Assembly: GCF_025564085.1 (NCBI RefSeq) | Contig: NZ_JAMGZJ010000078.1 | Span: 558,001-622,000, forward strand | Source: Silvania confinis | Lineage (GTDB): Bacteria > Pseudomonadota > Gammaproteobacteria > Enterobacterales > Enterobacteriaceae | DNA: 64,000 nt | Direction: 5' to 3' | In this document: positions 8,666-22,663 of the stretch, piece by piece | Layout: every line of letters begins with the position of its first letter | How positions within the stretch are numbered: position 1 is the first letter of the stretch | Notes under the pieces: model-generated | What the model was told of the DNA's origin: nothing | Seen by the model: the letters and a program-made list of their open reading frames with translations, nothing else | The model's database searches: none | Program-made: the position numbers and the translations under genes

Positions 8666-11600
8666 TCAGGCGACGGTGTTCTCTTCGAGCTGACGGACAA
8701 AGGTGCGTACCCAGTCCATGCGCATTTTACGTTCAGCCAGATCGTGGGTGAATTTCAGCCGCGTCGGGCCATCCAGCCGGTAGTGTTGGGGCTGTTTTTG
8801 CAGCAGGCCAATCAGCCACATCGGATTGACGTGATTCTTCTCGGCAAACTCAATCACTCCGCCTTTATCGTGCCCCTCCAGCTTACGGATCCCCAGCTTC
8901 TGCGCCTGCTGGCGTAAGCGGGCGATATCCAGCAGGTTGCGCGCCGCATCCGGCAGCAGGCCAAAGCGGTCGATCAGCTCCACTTTAATCTCGTCGAGGC
9001 TGGCTTCGTCTTTGGCGCTGGCGATGCGTTTGTAGAACGACAGGCGAGTATTCACATCCGGGATAAAATCATCCGGCAGCAGGGCAGGCATCCGCAGCTC
9101 CACTTCGGTTTGCTGGCTGGTAAGATCTTCCAGCGACGGCTCGCGCCCGGCCTTCAGGGCATCGACGGCGTTTTCCAGCATCTCCATATACAGCGAGAAA
9201 CCGATGGTTTCCATTGAGCCGCTCTGATCTTCCCCAAGCAGTTCGCCCGCGCCGCGGATCTCGAGGTCGTGCGTCGCCAGGGCAAAGCCGGCACCCAAAT
9301 CCTCCAGTGAGGCGATGGCTTCGAGGCGCTTTTGCGCATCGGTGGTCATCGCTTTCGGGTGCGGCGTCATCAGCCACGCATAGGCCTGATGGTGCGAGCG
9401 CCCGACACGACCGCGCAGCTGGTGCAGCTGCGCCAGCCCGAAATGATCCGCACGTTCAATAATGATGGTGTTGGCGGTAGGAATATCGATCCCGGTTTCG
9501 ATAATGGTGGTACAGACCAGCACGTTAAAACGCTGGTGATGGAAATCGTTCATCACCCGTTCCAGCTCGCGCTCGCGCATCTGGCCGTGGCCGATGGCGA
9601 TCCGCGCCTCCGGTACCAGCTCCGCCAGCTTGTCAGCCGTTTTCTGGATATTTTCCACGTCGTTGAAAAGATAGTAGACCTGGCCGCCACGCAGCACTTC
9701 ACGCAGGATCGCCTCGCGTACCACCAGGCTGTCGTACTCACGGACAAAGGTTTTCACCGCCAGACGTCGGGCAGGCGGGGTGGCGATAATCGACAGATCG
9801 CGCATACCGCTCATCGCCATATTCAGCGTACGTGGGATCGGCGTGGCAGTAAGGGTCAGAATGTCCACGTCGGCGCGCATCGCTTTGATGCGCTCTTTGT
9901 GGCGCACGCCAAAGCGGTGCTCTTCATCGACAATCAGCAGGCCCAGATCTTTCCATTTAACGTCGCTTTGCAGCAGCTTATGGGTGCCGATCAGAATATC
10001 GATTTTGCCCTCGCTGGCCTGCTCCAGAATGAGTGCCTGCTCTTTGGCGCTGCGAAAACGCGACAGCATCTCAATGCGCACCGGCCAGTTGGCGAAGCGG
10101 TCGCGGAAGTTATCATAGTGCTGCTGCGCCAGCAGGGTAGTCGGCACCAGTACCGCCACCTGCTTGTTGTTCTCCACGGCCAGGAAGGTGGCGCGCATCG
10201 CGACTTCGGTTTTACCAAAGCCCACGTCGCCGCACACCAGCCTGTCCATCGCCAGCGGCCGGCACATATCGCTGAGTACCGCGTTAATGGCCTGGGCCTG
10301 ATCCGGGGTGGTTTCAAACGGGAAGCTGTCGCAGAACAGCTGATACTGCTCTTTATCATGTTTAAAGGCGTAGCCGGTTTTTGCAGCCCGCTGGGCGTAG
10401 ATGTCCAGCAGCTCGGCCGCCACATCACGCACTTTTTCCGCCGCTTTTTGCCGCGCCCGCGTCCAGGCATCGCTGCCCAGTTTGTGCAGCGGGGCATTCT
10501 CTTCGGCTCCACCCGCGTAGCGGCTGATCAAATGCAGTGACGACACCGGCACGTACAGTTTGGCGTCGTTGGCATACAGCAGCATCAGGTATTCCGCCTT
10601 GATGCCGCCGGCCTCCAGGGTGGTCATCCCCGCATAGCGGCCCACGCCGTGCTCCAGATGCACAATCGGCTGGCCCGGATGCAGCTCCGCCAGGTTACGG
10701 ATCAAGGTATCCGGGTTGATGGTGCGGCGGCTGTCCTGACGGCGGCGCGCCACGCGCTCGCCCAGCAGGTCGCTTTCGCAGATCAGCGCCAGGTTATTCA
10801 GTGTATCGATGAACCCGTGTTCGGCCGCGCCGATCATCAGATACCGGCCGTTGCCGCTGGCCTCGTTCAGGCGCAGGATCCGCTTCGGCGCCAGCTTGAT
10901 GCGGCTTAACAGCTCGCCCAACGCCTCGCGACGCCCCTCGCTCTCCACCGAGAAGATCACCGGTCCGGTAAAGGCTTCGAGGAATTTACGCAGGTTATCC
11001 AGCGGGGATTTGTTTTGTGCCTGTACCGCCAGGTCCGGCAGCGTTTGATATGCCAGGTTGGTATTGGCGGCTTTGTCCGGCAGTTTTCCGGTTTTAAGCT
11101 GCACGCGCGGCCAGCGCTTAAGCTCGCTGAACAGCTCATCGGTGCGCAGCCACAGCAGTTCGGGCTCCAGCAGCGGACGCATCGGATCCACGCCGCGATT
11201 TTCAAAACGCGCGCGGGTTTCACTCTCATAACGGGTGGCGCTGGCCTCCAGATCACCGGTGTTGACCACCAGCGTATTGGCCGGGAAGTAGCTGAACAGG
11301 GGCGGCAGCGGCTCGCTAAAGAACAGCGGCTGCCAGTATTCGATCCCCGCGGGCAGCGTGCCTTTGCTCACCTGCTGATAGATATGTTCGGCATCGCGTT
11401 TGACCTCAAACTTATCGCGCCACTGGCTGCGGAACAGCTCGATGGCGGTTTTATCGGTCGGGAACTCGTGGGCCGGCAGCAGGTTGATGGCCTCAACTTC
11501 TTCCAGCGTGCGCTGGGTATCGGCATCAAACAGGCGCAGGCTGTCGATTTCGTCATCGAAGAAATCCAGGCGATACGGCTGGGCGCTGCCCATCGGGAAC

Positions 11601-12112
11601 AGGTCGAGCAGTGCGCCGCGCGTGGCATATTCACCGTGCTCCATCACCTGATCCACATGGCGATAACCGGCGCTGTCGAGCTGGACGCGCAGGGCATCCC
11701 GCGACAGGCGCTGGCCTTTTTTCATCACCAGCGCATGCCCGTGCAGATAGCTGTGCGGACAGACGCGCTGCATCAGGGTATTGACCGGCACAATCAGCAC
11801 CCCGCGCTGCATGGTCGGCAGCTGATACAGCGTGGAGAGCCGCGAGGAGATAATTTCCTGGTGCGGGGAGAAACTGTCGTAGGGCAGCGTCTCCCAGTCG
11901 GCCAGGCTGGTGACCAGGTGATCGGTAAACTGGCGGATTTCATCATGCAGGCGCAGGGCGTTTTGCATGTCCGGCGCAACCAGCACCACCGGCCCCGGAT
12001 GACGCTCGGCAATCTCGGCAACCAGCGTAGCGCAGGCCGCACCCGTGAGTTCACCCAACTGGCGTTGGTCGCCCGCTTTGCCGGGCAAGGTATAACGATA
12101 TTGTTCAGGCAT
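8666..12112 (-). CDS. mfd: Transcription-repair coupling factor Mfd
   Basis: 1148-residue ATP-dependent translocase that removes RNA polymerase stalled at lesions and recruits UvrA. Visible parts are the UvrB-like N-terminal module, the RNA-polymerase interaction domain (near HLEHGVGRYAGM), the RecG-type helicase motor with Walker A CGDVGFGKTE and DEEH box IVDEEHRFG, and the C-terminal autoinhibitory TRCF domain. ATG at 12112 (MPEQYRYTL) gives the exact E. coli length; an upstream extension to 12202 has no similarity. It stands alone between ycfT and ldtC. Confidence 0.97.
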   Translation of the reverse strand: MPEQYRYTLPGKAGDQRQLGELTGAACATLVAEIAERHPGPVVLVAPDMQNALRLHDEIRQFTDHLVTSLADWETLPYDSFSPHQEIISSRLSTLYQLPTMQRGVLIVPVNTLMQRVCPHSYLHGHALVMKKGQRLSRDALRVQLDSAGYRHVDQVMEHGEYATRGALLDLFPMGSAQPYRLDFFDDEIDSLRLFDADTQRTLEEVEAINLLPAHEFPTDKTAIELFRSQWRDKFEVKRDAEHIYQQVSKGTLPAGIEYWQPLFFSEPLPPLFSYFPANTLVVNTGDLEASATRYESETRARFENRGVDPMRPLLEPELLWLRTDELFSELKRWPRVQLKTGKLPDKAANTNLAYQTLPDLAVQAQNKSPLDNLRKFLEAFTGPVIFSVESEGRREALGELLSRIKLAPKRILRLNEASGNGRYLMIGAAEHGFIDTLNNLALICESDLLGERVARRRQDSRRTINPDTLIRNLAELHPGQPIVHLEHGVGRYAGMTTLEAGGIKAEYLMLLYANDAKLYVPVSSLHLISRYAGGAEENAPLHKLGSDAWTRARQKAAEKVRDVAAELLDIYAQRAAKTGYAFKHDKEQYQLFCDSFPFETTPDQAQAINAVLSDMCRPLAMDRLVCGDVGFGKTEVAMRATFLAVENNKQVAVLVPTTLLAQQHYDNFRDRFANWPVRIEMLSRFRSAKEQALILEQASEGKIDILIGTHKLLQSDVKWKDLGLLIVDEEHRFGVRHKERIKAMRADVDILTLTATPIPRTLNMAMSGMRDLSIIATPPARRLAVKTFVREYDSLVVREAILREVLRGGQVYYLFNDVENIQKTADKLAELVPEARIAIGHGQMRERELERVMNDFHHQRFNVLVCTTIIETGIDIPTANTIIIERADHFGLAQLHQLRGRVGRSHHQAYAWLMTPHPKAMTTDAQKRLEAIASLEDLGAGFALATHDLEIRGAGELLGEDQSGSMETIGFSLYMEMLENAVDALKAGREPSLEDLTSQQTEVELRMPALLPDDFIPDVNTRLSFYKRIASAKDEASLDEIKVELIDRFGLLPDAARNLLDIARLRQQAQKLGIRKLEGHDKGGVIEFAEKNHVNPMWLIGLLQKQPQHYRLDGPTRLKFTHDLAERKMRMDWVRTFVRQLEENTVA

Positions 12113-12220
12113 GGCTTTGTCAGGATCTCTTATGGGCATATCACTGATACACAATGTCTTTATTATCCTTGATCGTTTTGCATTAGCAAACCGGAACCGC
12201 ACGCAGCGTGAAGTTGGGCG

Positions 12221-13297
12221 TCAGCGCACGCTCTGAGCCGGTGCCGGGCGCGCGGGCGGGGTAAAGAAAACATCCCCCAACAACGCGCTGGACAGCTTGC
12301 GCACCCCCAGTCCGACCAGCGTGCAGGTCAGCAGGCTGACAAACGGATAGACCAGGATCAGCGTCAGCTCGGCCCACACCGGCCAGCGACCCGCGTTCAG
12401 TTCGCCGATCAGCACCAGGCTGGCCCCTTCAATCAGAATGCGGTGAGTGGTGTAAATCGCAATGGTATTCGAGCCCACCACGTTCAGCAGATTGTCAGGC
12501 CGCACGGCGTAACGCTGCTCAAAACGGTAAAACAGGGTCATGATCAGCAGAATCGACAGCAGCGACAGCGGCAGGGGAACGTTCGTGAACCACAGCGCAA
12601 CAGCAACCAGTGCGAAGGCGGCGACCGCCAGCCCGTCGCGGCGCCAGACGCGGGTTTGCATCCACGTCATCAGCTGCACACCATACCAGGCACCGAGGCT
12701 GTAATAGACCATGTTACGCACCACGCTGTTCATTCCCCACCACGGCAGCGGCAGGAAGTTAATCGCGATGCTGACCAGTGCCAGCAGGCCGATCAGCGGC
12801 AGCTTCCAGCGGTGCAGCAGTTTACACAGCGTAAAATAGACCACCAGCGCGTACAGATACCACAGGCTGGTGCTGGCGGTGAGCATCCCGGTGATAAAGC
12901 CCACCAGCGAGTCGGCGTAGGCGGCGTTTGACGCGGTGCTAAGATCGCGCTCCGGTGCCAGCCAGGCATTGAGATGGGTCAGCGCCTGCCACTGCAGAGC
13001 GCCCCATAGCGCCAGCACCCAGATAATGCTCCACAGGCGTTTATTCACGCAGGTTTTCCAGTCGACGCCGTCAATGTAGCGGCGGATCAGATACCCGGAG
13101 ATAAAGAAGAACACCGGCATACGAAACGGTGCCAGATACAGATTAAAGTAGACCCAGCATTTGGCGAGCAGCGTCGACAGCGGGGATTGCAGCCCATCCA
13201 GATGCGGATAAAAGGTGATCACCGAGTGATAGATCACCACCAGGCAGATGCAGAGCCCTTTGATCTGATTAATCCATAATGCTTTTTGTTTTGTCAC
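12221..13297 (-). CDS. ycfT: YcfT, acyltransferase-3 family integral membrane protein
   Basis: 358 residues with about ten hydrophobic segments. The N-terminus KGLCICLVVIYHSVITF places the family's key His in the first helix, and FRMPVFFFISGYLI matches the second conserved motif of acyltransferase-3 (O-acyltransferase) proteins. The substrate is unknown. It is transcribed toward mfd and divergent from lolCDE. Confidence 0.88.
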   Translation of the reverse strand: MTKQKALWINQIKGLCICLVVIYHSVITFYPHLDGLQSPLSTLLAKCWVYFNLYLAPFRMPVFFFISGYLIRRYIDGVDWKTCVNKRLWSIIWVLALWGALQWQALTHLNAWLAPERDLSTASNAAYADSLVGFITGMLTASTSLWYLYALVVYFTLCKLLHRWKLPLIGLLALVSIAINFLPLPWWGMNSVVRNMVYYSLGAWYGVQLMTWMQTRVWRRDGLAVAAFALVAVALWFTNVPLPLSLLSILLIMTLFYRFEQRYAVRPDNLLNVVGSNTIAIYTTHRILIEGASLVLIGELNAGRWPVWAELTLILVYPFVSLLTCTLVGLGVRKLSSALLGDVFFTPPARPAPAQSVR

Positions 13298-13476
13298 TGA
13301 CCGAATCCTGTTTTGCCATAAAGTAACCGGTCATGTTGTGGGTTCGGGGGCAGGCTGTAACCGGTAAGAGTCTGTATCCGGACGATTTTCAGAAAAGGCG
13401 CAGGGTGTACGGCGAGGCAGTGCTGGTTGAATCACTGTCTACGCTGCTGATTTAACGTGTTTTTTCGGAGTAATGA

Positions 13477-16701
<3,225 letters not shown>

Positions 16702-16754
16702 TTACGTCATGGTTTAGCGGTTTTCGGGCCGTCAAATCAACAGAGGATTGCGTT

Positions 16755-17666
16755 ATGTATTACGGATTTGATATTGGCGGCACCAAAATCGCGCTGGGCG
16801 TGTTTGATAGCAACCTGACGCTGCAGTGGGAAACCCGGGTTCCCACCCCGCGCGAAAGCTACGATGAATTCTTAACCGCCATTGTCGCGCTGGTGGCGCA
16901 GGCCGATGCCCGTTTTGGCGTAAAAGGTAGCGTCGGGATTGGTATTCCGGGGATGCCGGAAACCGACGACGGTACGCTGTACGCTGCCAACGTCCCGGCG
17001 GCCAGCGGTCAGACGCTGCGCGCTGATTTAACGACGCTGCTGGAGCGCGACGTGCGCCTCGACAACGACGCCAACTGTTTCGCCCTCTCCGAAGCCTGGG
17101 ATGACGAGTTCCAGCAATATCCGTTAGTGATGGGTCTGATCCTCGGCACCGGCGTCGGCGGCGGAATTGTCGTCGACGGCAAAGCGATTACCGGGCGCAG
17201 CTACATTACCGGCGAATTTGGCCATATCCGCCTGCCGGTAGATGCGCTGGAGGTGGTGGGTCGTGATTTCCCGCTGATCCGCTGCGGCTGTGGACAGCAC
17301 GGCTGCATCGAAAATTACCTCTCAGGCCATGGATTTGCATGGCTTTATGAACACTTCTATCATCAAAAACGACAGGCGCCAGAAATTATCACGCTGTGGG
17401 AGCAGGGTGATGAACAGGCTCTCGAGCACGTTGAACGTTACCTCGATCTGCTGGCCGTGTGCCTTGGTAATATCCTGACCATCGTCGATCCCGACTTGCT
17501 GGTGATTGGCGGGGGATTATCGAATTTTACGGCGATCGCCGAACGGCTGTCAGGACGTTTGCCGCGTCATCTGCTGCCGGTTGCCCGCGTGCCGCGCATT
17601 GAGCGCGCGCGACATGGCGATGCCGGGGGAATGCGCGGTGCCGCATTCCTTCATCTTACCCGCTAG
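16755..17666 (+). CDS. nagK: N-acetyl-D-glucosamine kinase NagK
   Basis: 303-residue ROK-family cytoplasmic kinase that makes GlcNAc-6-phosphate from GlcNAc freed by NagZ. The N-terminal phosphate-binding [13 protein letters not shown] and the ROK zinc site [10 protein letters not shown] are intact, as is the catalytic LDNDANC. The ribosome site AGAGGA lies before the ATG. cobB follows after 15 bases and is probably co-transcribed. Confidence 0.96.
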   Translation: MYYGFDIGGTKIALGVFDSNLTLQWETRVPTPRESYDEFLTAIVALVAQADARFGVKGSVGIGIPGMPETDDGTLYAANVPAASGQTLRADLTTLLERDVRLDNDANCFALSEAWDDEFQQYPLVMGLILGTGVGGGIVVDGKAITGRSYITGEFGHIRLPVDALEVVGRDFPLIRCGCGQHGCIENYLSGHGFAWLYEHFYHQKRQAPEIITLWEQGDEQALEHVERYLDLLAVCLGNILTIVDPDLLVIGGGLSNFTAIAERLSGRLPRHLLPVARVPRIERARHGDAGGMRGAAFLHLTR

Positions 17667-17681
17667 CTATACGAGGTTTTT

Positions 17682-18503
17682 ATGCTGTCGCGTCGCTCAC
17701 ATCGACTCAGCCGTTTTCGCAAAAACAAACGTCGCTTACGTGAACGCTTACGCCAGCGGATCTTCTTCCAGGATGCCGCGTTGCCAGAATTGATGGAAAA
17801 ACCCCGAGTCGTGGTGTTGACCGGGGCGGGGATCTCCGCCGAGTCAGGCATTCGCACCTTCCGCGCGGCCGACGGATTGTGGGAAGAGCACCGGGTGGAA
17901 GATGTTGCCACCCCGGAAGGCTTTGCCCGCAATCCGCAACTGGTGCAGGAATTCTACAACGCCCGCCGCCGTCAGCTGCAGTCGCCGGAGGTGGCACCTA
18001 ACGCCGCACATCTGGCGCTGGCGGCGCTGGAAGAGGCGCTGGGGGATCGTTTTCTGCTGGTGACGCAGAACATCGATAACCTGCATGAACGCGCGGGCAA
18101 TAAGAATGTGATCCACATGCACGGTGAACTGCTGAAGGTGCGCTGTGCCAGCAGCGGCCAGGTGGTGAACTGGACCGGCGATGTCACTCTCGATGACAAA
18201 TGCCACTGTTGTCAGTTCCCCGCGCCGCTGCGCCCGCACGTGGTCTGGTTTGGCGAAATGCCGCTGGGGATGGACGACATCTACAGCGCGCTGGCCATGG
18301 CCGATGTGTTTATCGCGATCGGTACTTCCGGGCACGTCTATCCGGCCGCCGGGTTTGTCCACGAAGCGAAGCTGCAGGGGGCGCACACGGTGGAGCTGAA
18401 TCTGGAGCCGAGCCAGGTGGGGAGCGAGTTCGAAGAGAAAGCCTACGGGCTGGCAAGCGAGGTGGTACCGGCGTTTGTGGATAAATTATTGAAAGGGTTG
18501 TGA
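17682..18503 (+). CDS. cobB: NAD-dependent protein deacylase CobB (sirtuin), long form
   Basis: 273-residue sirtuin removing acetyl and succinyl groups from lysines, for example on acetyl-CoA synthetase. Motifs: [14 protein letters not shown] (NAD), [12 protein letters not shown], catalytic His in HMHGE and the reduced zinc module KCHCC. The first 37 or so residues are strongly basic ([19 protein letters not shown]). This is the long isoform; an internal ATG at MEKPRVVVL would give the short form, as known in Salmonella. Confidence 0.95.
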   Translation: MLSRRSHRLSRFRKNKRRLRERLRQRIFFQDAALPELMEKPRVVVLTGAGISAESGIRTFRAADGLWEEHRVEDVATPEGFARNPQLVQEFYNARRRQLQSPEVAPNAAHLALAALEEALGDRFLLVTQNIDNLHERAGNKNVIHMHGELLKVRCASSGQVVNWTGDVTLDDKCHCCQFPAPLRPHVVWFGEMPLGMDDIYSALAMADVFIAIGTSGHVYPAAGFVHEAKLQGAHTVELNLEPSQVGSEFEEKAYGLASEVVPAFVDKLLKGL

Positions 18504-18517
18504 TGTTGTCATTATTG

Positions 18518-18582
18518 TAGGCCGGGCAAACGCAGTGCCGCCCGGCGTTTTTGCCCGGTGGCGCTGCGCTTACCGGGCCTAC
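18518..18582. repeat. BIME (paired REP elements) between cobB and potD
   Basis: Two opposed REP units: GTAGGCCGGGCAAACGCAGT with GCCGCCCGGC, then GCCCGGTGGCGCTGCGCTTA with CCGGGCCTAC. They lie between convergent genes, the usual place. A second copy with reversed order lies at 23895-23968. Confidence 0.9.
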
Positions 18583-18601
18583 GTTCGTGCCCGGCGTGAA
18601 A

Positions 18602-19648
18602 TTAACGACCCGCCTTTAACTTCTGATAATACTCTTCGTACAGGCGGCTGGCGTCGCCGACATCATTCTGCCACTCGCCCTTACTGATGGTTTGTGCATC
18701 CGGATACAGCGATTTATCGTTCGCCACTTCCGGGCTCAGCAGCTTGCGCGCTGCCAGGTTGGGTGTCGGGTAGCCGATGGTTTCTGCCACCTGTTTAGCC
18801 ACATCCGGGCGCAGCAGGAAGTTAATCAACTGAAGTGCACCCTCAACGTTTTTGGCATTTGCCGGAATAGCGAGGCTGTCCATCCAGAAAATCCCACCCT
18901 CTTCAGGCCACACTATCTCCAGCGGCGTACCGGCCTGACGCGCCACATAGGCGGAGCCGTTCCACACCATGCCCAGATTCACTTCCCCTTCCATGAACGG
19001 GTTGGCCGGGTTATCCGAGTTAAACGCCGCGACGTTTGGCATCAGCTTTTTCAGCTCGTTATATGCCGCTTCAATCTCTTTCGGATCGGTGGTATTGCCG
19101 GAGTAGCCCAGTTTACGCAGCGCAACCTGGAACACTTCGCGCGCGTCGTCGGTCAACACTAACCCGCCTTTATATTCCGGTTTCCACAGGTCAGCCCAGC
19201 GGGAGACGCTCTTTGGATCCAATTCGTCACGGTTGATCCCAATCGCCGTGGCACCCCAGATATACGGAATGGAGTAGTCATTGCCGGGGTCGAACGGCTT
19301 GTTAAGCATCTCAGGATCGAGGTTGTTAAAATGGGTGAGCCTGGTTTTGTCGATCTTCTGGATCATGCCCTCTTTGCGCATCTTGTCGACGAAATAGGTG
19401 GAGGGCACCACCAGATCATACGCCCCGTCTTTGTAGGTTTTGAGCTTGGCGTACATGGTTTCATTCGATTCGTAGGTCGAATAAATCACCTTGATGCCGG
19501 TCTCTTTGGTGAACTGCTCCAGCAGGCCTGGCGGCACATACTCGGTCCAGTTGTAGAAGTAGAGCGTTTTACTGTCGTCCGCGTGCGCCGCGCTCATGCC
19601 GATTGCCAGAGCGCCTGCCGCGAGCAGGTGGCGTGACCATTTCTTCAT
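18602..19648 (-). CDS. potD: Spermidine/putrescine-binding periplasmic protein PotD
   Basis: 348-residue periplasmic receptor of the PotABCD importer. The signal peptide is MKKWSRHLLAAGALAIGMSAAHA. Mature motifs include LYFYNWTEYVPPGLL and the polyamine-contact region around YSTYESNETMYAK. The start could be the ATG one codon earlier (19651); 19648 matches E. coli. It is the last gene of potABCD, three bases after potC. Confidence 0.97.
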   Translation of the reverse strand: MKKWSRHLLAAGALAIGMSAAHADDSKTLYFYNWTEYVPPGLLEQFTKETGIKVIYSTYESNETMYAKLKTYKDGAYDLVVPSTYFVDKMRKEGMIQKIDKTRLTHFNNLDPEMLNKPFDPGNDYSIPYIWGATAIGINRDELDPKSVSRWADLWKPEYKGGLVLTDDAREVFQVALRKLGYSGNTTDPKEIEAAYNELKKLMPNVAAFNSDNPANPFMEGEVNLGMVWNGSAYVARQAGTPLEIVWPEEGGIFWMDSLAIPANAKNVEGALQLINFLLRPDVAKQVAETIGYPTPNLAARKLLSPEVANDKSLYPDAQTISKGEWQNDVGDASRLYEEYYQKLKAGR

Positions 19649-19651
19649 CAT

Positions 19652-20440
19652 CTATGACGTCCCCTGAGATTTTGTTTTATCACGAGCAATAAGCTGGCTA
19701 GTCATCACCAGAACCAGCGATAACACCAACAGAATGGTCGCCAGCGCGTTCACCTCTGGTGACACGCCGACTTTCACCATCGAATAGATTTTCAACGGTA
19801 GAATTTCATAGCTCGGCCCGGTGACGAACGACGACACCACCACGTCGTCCATCGACAGGGTAAAGCTTAGTAGCCAACCGGCCGCGACCGCAGGCATCGC
19901 CAGCGGCAGAATAATTTTGCGCAGGATGGTGATTTCACTGGCCCCCAGATCTTTGGCCGCCTCCAGCATCCGCACGTCAAAGCCTTTCAGACGCGAGTAG
20001 ACCGTCACCACCACAAACGGCAGGCAGAAGGTGATGTGCGAGAACAGCAGCGACCAGAAGCCCAGCTGCACACCCAGCAGCATAAACAGCACCAGCAGCG
20101 AAATGGCCATCACGATATCCGGCGACATCATCACCACAAACAGCATCCCGCTGACGAAGGGTTTGCCGCGAAAGCGATACCGGTACAGCGCCACGGCGGT
20201 GAGCGAACCAATCAGCGTGGCAAACGTCGCCGACAAAATCGCCATCGTCAGCGAGTGCTGCGCCGCCTGCAGCAGGCTGTCGTTATTCATCAGCAGGCGA
20301 TACCAGTCGGTGGTGAACCCCTGCCAGTTGATGCCAAAGCGCGAGCTGTTAAACGAGTTAACGATCAGGATGATGATCGGGATAAACAGAAAGGCATAAA
20401 TGGCGGCCATAAAACCGCCGCGCAGCAGTCGACCGATCAT
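19652..20440 (-). CDS. potC: Spermidine/putrescine ABC transporter permease PotC
   Basis: 262-residue inner-membrane permease with six predicted helices and the EAA loop ([20 protein letters not shown], about residues 170-190) that contacts PotA. It is two residues shorter than E. coli PotC, differing at the C-terminus. The ATG overlaps the potB stop by four bases. Confidence 0.96.
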   Translation of the reverse strand: MIGRLLRGGFMAAIYAFLFIPIIILIVNSFNSSRFGINWQGFTTDWYRLLMNNDSLLQAAQHSLTMAILSATFATLIGSLTAVALYRYRFRGKPFVSGMLFVVMMSPDIVMAISLLVLFMLLGVQLGFWSLLFSHITFCLPFVVVTVYSRLKGFDVRMLEAAKDLGASEITILRKIILPLAMPAVAAGWLLSFTLSMDDVVVSSFVTGPSYEILPLKIYSMVKVGVSPEVNALATILLVLSLVLVMTSQLIARDKTKSQGTS

Positions 20441-21294
20441 TCGAGCTCCACCTTTTTGTTCAGCAGGCGCGAGGCACGCCAGTAGACCAGTAGCATCAGG
20501 CCCATCACCAGCGTCAGGGTGATGCTGGTGGCCGCGCCAAACGGCCAGTCGCGAATATTCAGGAACTGACTTTTGATCACATTACCGATCAGCAGGTTTT
20601 TCGCGCCGCCCATCAGGTCAGAGACAAAGAACAGCCCCATCGCCGGGAGCATCACCAACAGGCAACCGGCAATAATCCCCGGCATGGTCAGCGGCACAAT
20701 GATGCGAATAAACGTCTGCAGTTTACTGGCGCCCAGATCCTTTGCTGCCTCAAGCAGGGGTTTATCCAGCTTCTCGATGCTGGCGTACAGCGGCATCACC
20801 ATAAACGGCAGCAAAATGTAGACCAGCCCGATGATCACTGCGCTGGGGGTAAACATGATGCGGATCGGCGTATCAATCACACCCAGCCACAGCAGAAACG
20901 CGTTCAGGTAGCCTTTGGTGCTGAGGAAGATTTTCAGGCCATAGATGCGGATCAGCGAGTTGGTCCAGAAGGGGACGATCAGCAGAAACAGCAGCAGCGG
21001 GCGCACTCTGGGCGGCAGCGTCGCCAGAAACCAGGCAAACGGATAACCCAGCGCCAGGCAGGCGAGGGTGGCAATCAGCGCCATATTGAGCGAGTGCAGC
21101 AGCACCTGGAAATAGAGCGGGTCGAGCAGGCGCGTGTAGTTATCCAGCGTAAAGACCAGTTTGACGAAATTGGCCTCGTCGCGGGTCAAAAAGCTGGTCG
21201 CAATGATCATCAGGTTGGGTAAAAAGACAAACAGCACAAGCCAACCGACGATAGTGGCAATCACCACATTCTGGAACTTACTTGTGTTGTTCAT
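20437..21294 (-). CDS. potB: Spermidine/putrescine ABC transporter permease PotB
   Basis: 285-residue permease with six helices and the EAA loop [20 protein letters not shown]. The start at 21294 ([11 protein letters not shown]) is chosen because it gives the known N-terminus; it lies inside potA, whose last codons overlap by 17 bases. Longer readings to 21321 have no support. Confidence 0.95.
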   Translation of the reverse strand: MNNTSKFQNVVIATIVGWLVLFVFLPNLMIIATSFLTRDEANFVKLVFTLDNYTRLLDPLYFQVLLHSLNMALIATLACLALGYPFAWFLATLPPRVRPLLLFLLIVPFWTNSLIRIYGLKIFLSTKGYLNAFLLWLGVIDTPIRIMFTPSAVIIGLVYILLPFMVMPLYASIEKLDKPLLEAAKDLGASKLQTFIRIIVPLTMPGIIAGCLLVMLPAMGLFFVSDLMGGAKNLLIGNVIKSQFLNIRDWPFGAATSITLTLVMGLMLLVYWRASRLLNKKVELE

Positions 21295-22414
21295 CAGCCA
21301 GTACAACCTCCCAGCTTTCAACCCAGTTGATGATCATTTTTTGATTCAGTGAGTGGTCAAAATCCGGATCGTCTTCGTTGAAGAATTCGCTGACGATCAC
21401 CAACTTGCCGTTTTCCAGCTCGACCACTGACTCCAGGGTCATCCCCTTGTAGTTGCGCTCGCGGATAAAACCGATAAGACCTTCCGCTTCGCTTTCGTCG
21501 TGAACCTCGTCGACGCGCAAATCTTCCGGACGCAGCAGCACGTTTAACGGTTGGCCCGGCTCGACGGCAAACTTTACCGAAATATTGCACTCGCGGCCTT
21601 CGACGCTGGCGCGCACACGCTCGTCATCCAGGCGCTCGATTACCGTGGCGTTGAAGATATTGATTTCGCCAATAAAGCTGGCGACAAACAGGTTTTTGGG
21701 CTCTTCGTAAATCTCGCGCGGCGTGCCGTCCTGCTCGATTTTGCCGTCGCGCATCACCACGATGCGATCGGACATGGTCAGGGCCTCTTCCTGATCGTGG
21801 GTGACAAAGACAAACGTAATGCCGAGCTTGCGTTGGAGGGCTTTTAATTCGTTTTGCATCTGCTTGCGCAGTTTGTAATCCAGCGCGGACAAGGATTCAT
21901 CCAACAGCAGCAGGCGCGGTTTATTGACCACCGCCCGGGCGATGGCGACGCGCTGCTGCTGACCGCCGGAAAGCTGGTGTGGCTTTCGCTGGGCGAAGTC
22001 TTCGAGTTGTACCATGCGCAGGGCATCGGTGACGCGCGGGGTGATTTCACTGGCCGGGGTTTTCTGCATCCGCAGGCCAAAGGCAACGTTTTCGAATACC
22101 GTCATGTGCGGGAAAAGGGCGTAGCTTTGAAAGACGGTATTAACGTGGCGGTGTTCGGCAGGGACGTGGGTAATGTCCTGGTTTTCGAGATGAATATGAC
22201 CGTGGTCGACGGTATCAAGCCCGGCGATGAGGCGAAGCACTGTCGTTTTGCCGCAGCCGGAGGGGCCAAGCAGCGTCAGAAACTCGCCGTTATTGATGGT
22301 CAGATCGAGGTCGGAAATGACAGTTTTACCATCAAAACTTTTACCAATGCCGGCCAGTTGCACCAACGGTGACAGTGAAGCGGGTTGTGTATTCAATTTT
22401 TGATTCGGTCCCAT
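21278..22414 (-). CDS. potA: Spermidine/putrescine ABC transporter ATPase PotA
   Basis: 378-residue ATPase. Walker [10 protein letters not shown] (near residue 50), signature LSGGQQQR, Walker [13 protein letters not shown], and a C-terminal TOBE regulatory domain. First gene of the potABCD operon. The upstream 249 bases are shared with the divergent pepT and must carry both promoters. Confidence 0.97.
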   Translation of the reverse strand: MGPNQKLNTQPASLSPLVQLAGIGKSFDGKTVISDLDLTINNGEFLTLLGPSGCGKTTVLRLIAGLDTVDHGHIHLENQDITHVPAEHRHVNTVFQSYALFPHMTVFENVAFGLRMQKTPASEITPRVTDALRMVQLEDFAQRKPHQLSGGQQQRVAIARAVVNKPRLLLLDESLSALDYKLRKQMQNELKALQRKLGITFVFVTHDQEEALTMSDRIVVMRDGKIEQDGTPREIYEEPKNLFVASFIGEINIFNATVIERLDDERVRASVEGRECNISVKFAVEPGQPLNVLLRPEDLRVDEVHDESEAEGLIGFIRERNYKGMTLESVVELENGKLVIVSEFFNEDDPDFDHSLNQKMIINWVESWEVVLADEQHK

Positions 22415-22663
22415 ATCGATGCCGTGAATGACTTATCGCAGCAGGGTTTGTGGGTTATCACCTTGATGGCGCTTAATGAGGGCGGCCATTCTACGGTAAA
22501 CCGTTGAAATCGCCAATCCTTGTTGACTATTGATAAGCTACATTTATTGACGGGCAATCAGTTAAAGGGAAATATTCTCGTTTACGGGATAAAAGTGACC
22601 TGACGCAATATTTGGGTTTTGATGCTTACTGATAATGTTGTCACGAAAAGTGAGGGTGACTGC

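Noticed and set aside
9332-12172. Long plus-strand frames (402 and 385 codons) opposite mfd
   Set aside because: Mirror frames of mfd; no domain recognised and mfd is full length.
22520-22610. FNR-like TTGAC sequences before pepT
   Set aside because: TTGACTATTGATAA and TTGACGGGCAATCA both miss the second half-site; known FNR control of pepT is not enough to call a site.
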